From Oxalobacteraceae bacterium UBA6018 (lineage in GTDB: Bacteria > Pseudomonadota > Gammaproteobacteria > Burkholderiales > Burkholderiaceae_D), in the NCBI GenBank assembly GCA_002428015.1, contig DIZW01000051.1, forward strand, positions 1 through 19,033: a stretch of 19,033 nucleotides of DNA, in the 5' to 3' direction. Shown piece after piece: positions 14,284 to 19,033 of the stretch. How positions within the stretch are numbered: the first letter of the stretch is position 1; each line of letters starts with the position of its first letter. The notes under the pieces are model-generated. The model was given only the letters and a program-made list of their open reading frames with translations, did not search any database and had not been told where the DNA came from. Position numbers and translations under genes: made by a program.

Positions 14284-15453
14284 TTACTGCGCGCTGGCGT
14301 GCGTGAGGCGCCACAGGGACGTGACTTCCTGCGAGCGCGCCGCGTGCAAAGGGTCGGCCGGGTCGCTCGCGCGCGGGTGGATCGGGCGCACGTCGCGGCG
14401 CTCGAGCACGCGCAGGCCGCCCGCGGCGATCCATTCGAGCAGCTGGGCGCGCGGCCGCAAGCCGAGGTGCTCGGCCAGGTCCGACAGGATCAGCCAGCCT
14501 TCGCCGCCGGGCGTCAAATGCGCCGCCAGCCCGGCCAGGAAGCCCTTGACCATGCGGCTGTCCGGGTCGTACACGGCCGATTCGATCGACGCGCTCGGGC
14601 GCCCCGGCAGCCACGGCGGATTGCACACCACCAGCGGCGCGCGGCCTTCGGGGAACAGGTCCGCCTCGACGACTTCGACCACCGTGTCGAGTTCCATGCG
14701 CTTCAGGTTGTCGCGTGCGCAGCGCAGGGCGCGCGGGTCCATGTCGGTGGCGACGACGCGCGCCACGCCGCGCCGCGCCAGCAGGGCGGCCAGCACGCCG
14801 GTGCCGGTGCCGATGTCGAAGGCCAGCGCGTGCGCCGCCGGCAGCGGCGCCTGCTCCACCAGCTGCACGTATTCGCCGCGGATCGGCGAGAACACGCCGT
14901 AGTGGGGATGGATGCGCTCGCCCAGGGCCGCGATGTCGACCCCGTTCTTGCGCCATTCGTGCGCGCCGATCAGTCCGAGCAGCTCGCGCAGGGACGCCAC
15001 GAACGGCTCGTCGGGGCGCCCGTAGGCTTCGTTGCAGGCCAGGCTCACGTCGGGCGCGCGGCGCAGCGGGATGCGGTAGTCGCCGTCGAAGGGGATCAGC
15101 AGCATCGCCAGCGTGCGCGCGCGTTGCGACTGGGCCTGGCGGTGCAGGTGGAAGGCCTCGGCCGGGCTCGCGGGCGCCTTGGCGGGGCGGGCGCGCTTGC
15201 CGCCTTTGTGGTCGGCGCGCCGCGCCAGCGCCTGCAACAGCTGGCGCGCGTTCTGGAAGTCGCCGCGCCAGAGCAGGGCGGTGCCTTCGCAGGCCAGCCG
15301 GTAGGCCGTGTCGGCCGGCGTCTTGTCGTCGGCGATCACGACCTTCTTCGGTACCGGCATGCCGCTTTCGGAGCGCCAGCGTGCCGACCGCTGCTCGCCG
15401 TCTTCAAGCCAGTGGATGCGCGCGGATGGTTCGGCGGAGGGATGTGCTTGCAT
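14284..15453 (-). CDS. Class I SAM-dependent methyltransferase (NPPW type)
   Basis: 389 aa. The C-terminal half is a Rossmann-fold methyltransferase: motif I FDIGTGTGVLA (212-222), acidic loop ATDMDPRAL (235-243), DLF (265-267), and catalytic NPPW (278-281). The NPPW/NPPY form is typical of enzymes that methylate amide or exocyclic nitrogens, such as PrmC and the RlmG/RsmC group (MTS domain). The N-terminal 150 residues are not recognised and may bind the substrate. Start 15453 is chosen because a TATAAT box (minus strand, 15482-15487) overlaps the alternative ATG at 15483. The frame remains open to 16413 but overlaps the next gene. Methyltransferase class is firm; substrate (protein, rRNA or small molecule) is not determined. 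Confidence 0.88.
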   Translation of the reverse strand: MQAHPSAEPSARIHWLEDGEQRSARWRSESGMPVPKKVVIADDKTPADTAYRLACEGTALLWRGDFQNARQLLQALARRADHKGGKRARPAKAPASPAEAFHLHRQAQSQRARTLAMLLIPFDGDYRIPLRRAPDVSLACNEAYGRPDEPFVASLRELLGLIGAHEWRKNGVDIAALGERIHPHYGVFSPIRGEYVQLVEQAPLPAAHALAFDIGTGTGVLAALLARRGVARVVATDMDPRALRCARDNLKRMELDTVVEVVEADLFPEGRAPLVVCNPPWLPGRPSASIESAVYDPDSRMVKGFLAGLAAHLTPGGEGWLILSDLAEHLGLRPRAQLLEWIAAGGLRVLERRDVRPIHPRASDPADPLHAARSQEVTSLWRLTHASAQ

Positions 15454-15481
15454 GGGGGGCGATCGAAAGGGGGAGGCGGAC

Positions 15482-15487
15482 ATTATA
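15482..15487 (-). promoter_or_regulatory. Candidate -10 box for the methyltransferase gene
   Basis: Perfect TATAAT on the minus strand, 28 bases upstream of the ATG at 15453. The -35 region (around 15505-15510) is a poor match to TTGACA. Its place argues against translation starting at the ATG at 15483. Confidence 0.45.
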
Positions 15488-15593
15488 CGTGGGATGCGCG
15501 GCCAACAGGCCGGGGCCTGGGCCGGAGGCGGCAGGCGGACATGAACCCAGCAATACGCCGTGGATGGCGGATTTCGCCGCGGCGGCGCGCGGC

Positions 15594-16379
15594 CTAGCGG
15601 TCGAGTTGGCCGGCGCTGGCGTAGGCGTTGGCGGCCATCTGGCGGGTGACGACCTTGGCCTGGCCTTCTTCGCCCTGCAGGCGCGGTGCGAGCAGGGCGG
15701 CCTGGTCGACCAGCCTGGTCAGGCGCAGGTTGAGCGTGCCGGCATCGCCCTGGTTGGCGGCCAGCTGGCGGCCCAGCACTTTGAACAGGTCGACCAGGCT
15801 GCCGGGGTATTTGATGGCCGGCAGCGGTTTGCCGGTCAGCGCGGTGACGTCGGCAGCCGGTGCCGGCACGTTTTGCGAGGCGCTGGCTTCGACGCTGGCG
15901 CTGGCGCGGTAGTTGACGTCGACTTCGAAATCGAAGCGCCGCCCGTCTTCGGTGACGATCTGGCCGCTGCCGCTGAAATGGGCGCTCTGGTCGAGCGTGA
16001 GCGTGGCGGCGGCGCCGGACTGGCCCACCGTGCCCGACACGCCCGCCGTGGCCGAGGCATCCACGCTGGCGCTGTTGAAGTCGACTGCGGCGCCCTTGGC
16101 GGCGTCGCCGAACAGGGCGCGCGCAAAGGTGGCCATGAACTGGCGCGTGGCTTCCAGCGTGCTCTTGCCCCCGTCTCCCGCCGCGCGCGCGGCCAGTGCC
16201 TGGGCCGAGAGGGTGACGCTGTCGCTGTCGGCCGATACCGGGTCCACCACCGGCAGTTGCGCCGGCAGTTTGCCGCTGGCGGACGCGCTTTGGGCTTGCG
16301 CGCGGCCACCCGCCTGAGTTGCGCTGGCAACGGCAGTGGTGGAGAGCGGACGGGGTCCCGGGGCGAACAACGACGGCAT
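15594..16379 (-). CDS. Hypothetical Ala/Ser-rich protein
   Basis: 261 aa with no recognised family, signal peptide or transmembrane helix. The first 65 residues are low complexity and include DSVTLSAQALAARAAG, a motif style I associate with flagellar or filament-associated proteins that carry an S-x-x-A-QAL stretch; this is a loose resemblance only. A small alpha segment (RQFMATFARALFG) precedes a beta-like part (SGSGQIVTEDGRRFDFEVDV), then a helical end (GSLVDLFKVLGRQL ... LTRLVDQAALLAPRL). It is transcribed toward the methyltransferase with a 140-base gap. A TTGACA hexamer at 16468-16473 may be its promoter. Codon bias supports a real gene; no function is proposed. Confidence 0.75.
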   Translation of the reverse strand: MPSLFAPGPRPLSTTAVASATQAGGRAQAQSASASGKLPAQLPVVDPVSADSDSVTLSAQALAARAAGDGGKSTLEATRQFMATFARALFGDAAKGAAVDFNSASVDASATAGVSGTVGQSGAAATLTLDQSAHFSGSGQIVTEDGRRFDFEVDVNYRASASVEASASQNVPAPAADVTALTGKPLPAIKYPGSLVDLFKVLGRQLAANQGDAGTLNLRLTRLVDQAALLAPRLQGEEGQAKVVTRQMAANAYASAGQLDR

Positions 16380-16443
16380 GGCGGCAACGCGAATTGAGTG
16401 GTAACACTAACAATATCGGCGGCGCTTTGCGTTTCTTTAATTA

Positions 16444-16473
16444 TTTAATTCCTATTTTTCTGTTGCCTGTCAA
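16444..16473 (-). promoter_or_regulatory. Candidate sigma-70 promoter
   Basis: On the minus strand a perfect -35 TTGACA (16468-16473) is followed after 17-18 bases by an A/T-rich hexamer (AATTAA or ATTAAA near 16444-16450) in a locally AT-rich stretch. It points toward the gene starting at 16379, giving a leader of about 60 bases. The -10 is only a partial match. Confidence 0.45.
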
Positions 16474-16488
16474 CATCGATTTCACCGT

Positions 16489-16704
16489 TCAGTGGTGGTG
16501 ATGTGTCCAATTGCCGTCAGTCGCGTTGAGGAAAGCATCGACGGCATCCTTGCTGCCAGTGGCGTAGCGCTTGAGCTCGCCGCAGGCGCACAGGCCTTGG
16601 TAGGGCTGGATGTGGGAGCAGGCTGATACTTTTTGCAACATCACCTTGACGGGCTTATTGCATTTGTCGCATTTGAAGGTGAGGAAGCGGGCAGGTTTCG
16701 ACAT
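16489..16704 (-). CDS. Small zinc-ribbon protein
   Basis: 71 aa. Four cysteines arranged as CDKC (Cys12, Cys15) and CAC (Cys39, Cys41), with Cys29 and His31 between, suggest a single zinc ribbon. The rest is basic (KPVKVMLQK) with a short helix (DAVDAFLN), and it ends in four consecutive histidines, unusual and itself metal-binding. No signal peptide, so cytosolic. Such proteins often bind nucleic acid or act as metal chaperones, but nothing here decides that. There is no strong Shine-Dalgarno before the ATG. I do not recognise a named family. Confidence 0.75.
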   Translation of the reverse strand: MSKPARFLTFKCDKCNKPVKVMLQKVSACSHIQPYQGLCACGELKRYATGSKDAVDAFLNATDGNWTHHHH

Positions 16705-16813
16705 GGTGGTATCTGTGACAGAGTGTAAAAGCGTCGCATTCTAGCATCGGGTGGTCAACTGAACATCCGGCCCGGCGTTGATGGAGCAGGCTGTATGGCC
16801 GCGTTTGACGGGG

Positions 16814-16969
16814 ATGGCAATGACCAAGCACAAGCAACCGACCAAGGAATCCGTGCGCACCTGGCTGCGCACCGAGATCGCGCAGCGGCGCCCGCCGCCG
16901 GACCCGGCGCAGATCCGGCGCGAGCTCGGCTGGGAGCTGGTCCGAATGCCGTCCGAGCGCAAGCGTTGA
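16814..16969 (+). CDS. Hypothetical very small basic protein
   Basis: 51 codons from ATG 16814 (MAMTKHKQP) or 49 from ATG 16820 (MTKHKQP); GGGG stands 4-8 bases upstream. The peptide is strongly charged with an amphipathic middle (ESVRTWLRTEIAQRR), a Pro-rich turn (PPPDP), and a second helix (AQIRRELGWELVR), a helix-turn-helix-like outline that could bind DNA or RNA. It is convergent with sbcC, with only 18 bases between stop codons, and no terminator is visible. The small size makes the call moderate; function unknown. Confidence 0.55.
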   Translation: MAMTKHKQPTKESVRTWLRTEIAQRRPPPDPAQIRRELGWELVRMPSERKR

Positions 16970-16987
16970 ACGAATCGGCGCCGTGCG

Positions 16988-19033
16988 CTACTGCACCGTG
17001 ACGGTGCTGGTGCCGGCGCCGCCCGGTTGCACCACGATGCGGGTGGCGATGCGCTCGGTCATTTCCTGCACGTGCGAGATTACGCCCACCTTGCGCCCCA
17101 TCGATTGCAGGCCGTCGAGGGCGTCCATCGCCACGCGCAGGGTATCGCTGTCGAGGCTGCCGAAGCCTTCGTCGATGAACAGCGATTCGACCCGCACCCG
17201 GTTCGACGACAGCGAGGCCAGGCCCAGCGCCAGCGCCAGCGAGACCAGGAACGATTCCCCGCCGGAGAGCGAGTTGACCGAGCGGATTTCGCCGCCCATG
17301 TCCTGGTCGCGCACCATCAGCGCCAGCGAGGGCGCGGCCGCGTTGCCGACCCGTTCGAGCCGGTAGCGGCGCGCCAGCTGCTGCAGGTGGCGGTTGGCGT
17401 AGCCGAGCAGGACGTCAAGGGTGAACTGCTGGGCGTAGTTGCGGAATTTCTTGCCGTCGGCTGAGCCGATCAGTTCATTCATGCGGCCCCAGCGCCGTTC
17501 GACCTGCTGCTGGGCGTCGATCTCGGCCAGCACGGCTTGCGCGCGCTGGCGCCGTTCGTCGTCCTGGGCCTGGTTCAAGCGCAGCGCGGCGGCCGCGCCG
17601 TCGGCCTCGCGCCGCTCGGCCAGCACGGCGTCTAGCTGTTCGGCCAGCGCCGCCGCGGCCGCGCCGTCGCTGGCGCCGTCGCCCAGATGGGCTTCGCGCT
17701 GGGCGCGCCGTTCCTGCAGCACCGTGGCCGCTTGCGCGGCGCCGGCGTCGAGCGCGCCCAGCTGCAGGCGTTCCTGGGCCAGATCGGCGCCGTCGCCGGC
17801 CAGCATGGCGCCAAGGGCGTCAACGTCAGACGGGCTGTCCAGCTGCGGGTGGGCGCCGGCGTGCCGCGCCAGCCAGTCGTCCAGGCGGGCGCCGGCGGCG
17901 GCACGCGCCAGGTCGAGCGCGCCCAGGCGCGACTGGCCGTGCGCCAGCGCCACGCGCACGCGTGTGTCGGCCAGCGCCGCCTGCTGGGCCGCTTCCTGGG
18001 CCTGGCCGAGCGCGGCGCGGGCGGCGTGGATGGCTTGGGCAAGGCAGGACTCGACCGCGGCCACCGGGCGGCCTTCCCACAAGGCTTGGCGTTGGCCGCG
18101 CTGGGCGGCCAGGCTGGCGTCGAGCTGGGCGAATTCGGCTTCGCTGGCGGAATGCGCCTGGGCCGCGCGTGCCTGGCGCGCCTGCGCCGCGGCGTGTTCG
18201 GCGTCCAGGGTGGACAGCAGGGCGGCGCTGGCCGCATGGGCACCGGAGTGCGCGCGCCATTGGCTCGCCTCGGCGGCGCGCTCCTGGCGGAACGCGGCGG
18301 GCGCGCCGGACCAATCCTGGCGCCATGCGCTCGCGCCGTCGAAGGCGGCGTCCAGTTCTGCCAGCAGGGCGGCCAGCGCGGCGCCGGCCTGGCCGCGCTT
18401 GTCGCCGCTGGCGGCATGCTCGGCCCTTGCCTGGGCCAGCGCGGCACGTGCCGCGATCGCCTGCTCGTGGCGCCGCGCGTGCTCGGCGCCCAGCCGGTCG
18501 ACCTCGTGCTGGGCCGCGTCGCGCGCCGCCGCCGCCGCGCTTGCGGCGTGTTCGCGCTGCTCGTGCGCGTCCAGCGCTTGCTGGTTGTCCGCGCGCTGAT
18601 CGGCCAGCCATTGCGCGCGCAACGCCGCGGGCGGGGCCGGCGCGGCCAGCGGGTGCGCGTCCCAGTCCATCGCGGCCTGCGCCAGCGCCGTGTCCAGGCC
18701 GGCGCGCTCGCGCTGCGACTGCGCCAGCTGCTCGGCGCTGCCGGCGGCCAGCGTGCGCTCGGTGGCCTGGCGCACCGTGTTCTCCTGCCACTGCGCGCGG
18801 CAGTGCGCCACCTCGGCGCGCAGGCTCGCCAGCATCTGGTCCAGCGCGCCGCCCTGGTGCGCGTAGGGATGGGCCGGGCTGCCGCACACCGGGCACGGGG
18901 CGCCGTCTTCCAGATGCGCGCGCAGTTCGACCACGCTGGCGGCGCAAGCCAGTTCGGCCGCGCTGAGGGAGCGCTCGGCCTGGTGCTGGGCCGCGGCCAG
19001 CGCCGGTTCGGCCGCGCGCGCCGCGTCCAGCGC
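16988..19033 (-). CDS. sbcC: Nuclease SbcCD subunit C (ATPase), C-terminal part
   Basis: 681 residues are visible; the 5' part lies beyond the right edge and the frame is open there. SbcC with SbcD forms a Rad50/Mre11-type complex that cuts hairpins and protein-blocked DNA ends. Seen here: the zinc-hook CPVC (codons at 18884-18895, GAPCPVCGSPAHP), a long Ala/Gln/Arg-rich coiled coil on its C-terminal side (about 18800 to 17500), then the C-terminal ATPase lobe with the ABC signature SLSGGESFLVSLALALG, Walker B SLFIDEGFGSLD and the H-loop VISHVQEM. The Walker A lobe and any sbcD upstream are outside the window. The very high Ala content of the coiled coil follows the genome GC. Identification is secure. 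Confidence 0.96.
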   Translation of the reverse strand, partial: ALDAARAAEPALAAAQHQAERSLSAAELACAASVVELRAHLEDGAPCPVCGSPAHPYAHQGGALDQMLASLRAEVAHCRAQWQENTVRQATERTLAAGSAEQLAQSQRERAGLDTALAQAAMDWDAHPLAAPAPPAALRAQWLADQRADNQQALDAHEQREHAASAAAAARDAAQHEVDRLGAEHARRHEQAIAARAALAQARAEHAASGDKRGQAGAALAALLAELDAAFDGASAWRQDWSGAPAAFRQERAAEASQWRAHSGAHAASAALLSTLDAEHAAAQARQARAAQAHSASEAEFAQLDASLAAQRGQRQALWEGRPVAAVESCLAQAIHAARAALGQAQEAAQQAALADTRVRVALAHGQSRLGALDLARAAAGARLDDWLARHAGAHPQLDSPSDVDALGAMLAGDGADLAQERLQLGALDAGAAQAATVLQERRAQREAHLGDGASDGAAAAALAEQLDAVLAERREADGAAAALRLNQAQDDERRQRAQAVLAEIDAQQQVERRWGRMNELIGSADGKKFRNYAQQFTLDVLLGYANRHLQQLARRYRLERVGNAAAPSLALMVRDQDMGGEIRSVNSLSGGESFLVSLALALGLASLSSNRVRVESLFIDEGFGSLDSDTLRVAMDALDGLQSMGRKVGVISHVQEMTERIATRIVVQPGGAGTSTVTVQ

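Noticed and set aside
14715..16397. 560-codon plus-strand open frame across the methyltransferase and the Ala/Ser-rich gene
   Set aside because: Arg/Ala-rich shadow spanning two well-supported minus-strand genes and their intergenic promoter; no motifs.
15454..16413. Longer N-terminus for the methyltransferase frame
   Set aside because: The open frame continues upstream only as a shadow of the next gene; a TATAAT box lies just before the chosen start.

Overview
The window looks like chromosome from a GC-rich betaproteobacterium of the Oxalobacteraceae (Massilia/Duganella/Telluria type). That is an inference from very high GC, dense G/C third codon positions, an EarP-EF-P pair with Arg32 in EF-P, a DbpA-type helicase and short palindromic intergenic repeats. 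No species assignment is possible from sequence alone.

Layout: 1-263 holds the end of one tRNA-Glu, a terminator, a complete tRNA-Glu(TTC) and its terminator. 377-3814 is a minus-strand block: a glycine-zipper/poly-glutamine repeat protein (split by an in-frame amber codon), a 129-bp imperfect palindrome, an 81-aa free-standing protease propeptide-like protein, and a leaderless S8 subtilase whose own N-terminal domain is homologous to that 81-aa protein. 4176-6077 (+) is the translation module earP-efp: EarP rhamnosylates Arg32 of EF-P. Between them lies a 15-codon leader ORF with a strong Shine-Dalgarno inside a hairpin, whose stop overlaps the efp start.

6178-7869 (-) is an exported class C beta-lactamase-like serine hydrolase. 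8037-11582 (-) is a tightly coupled type VI secretion accessory operon: a TagH C-terminal domain protein without FHA, a PP2C phosphatase, a membrane Ser/Thr kinase with a C-terminal PEGA-like domain, and a TssQ-like lipoprotein. No structural T6SS genes are present, and a sigma-54-like promoter precedes it. 11583-12132 is non-coding and carries four alternating copies of a repeat core.

12133-13542 (-) is dbpA, followed upstream by a second palindromic element sharing its core with the first. Then come a small orphan protein, initiator tRNA-fMet with terminator, a class I methyltransferase (14284-15453), an unknown Ala/Ser-rich protein (15594-16379), a small zinc-ribbon protein (16489-16704), a very small plus-strand gene (16814-16969), and the C-terminal two-thirds of SbcC running off the right edge.

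The most unusual parts are the repeat-protein/propeptide/subtilase block with its amber codon, the efp leader ORF, the orphan T6SS kinase-phosphatase module, and the two related palindromic elements.
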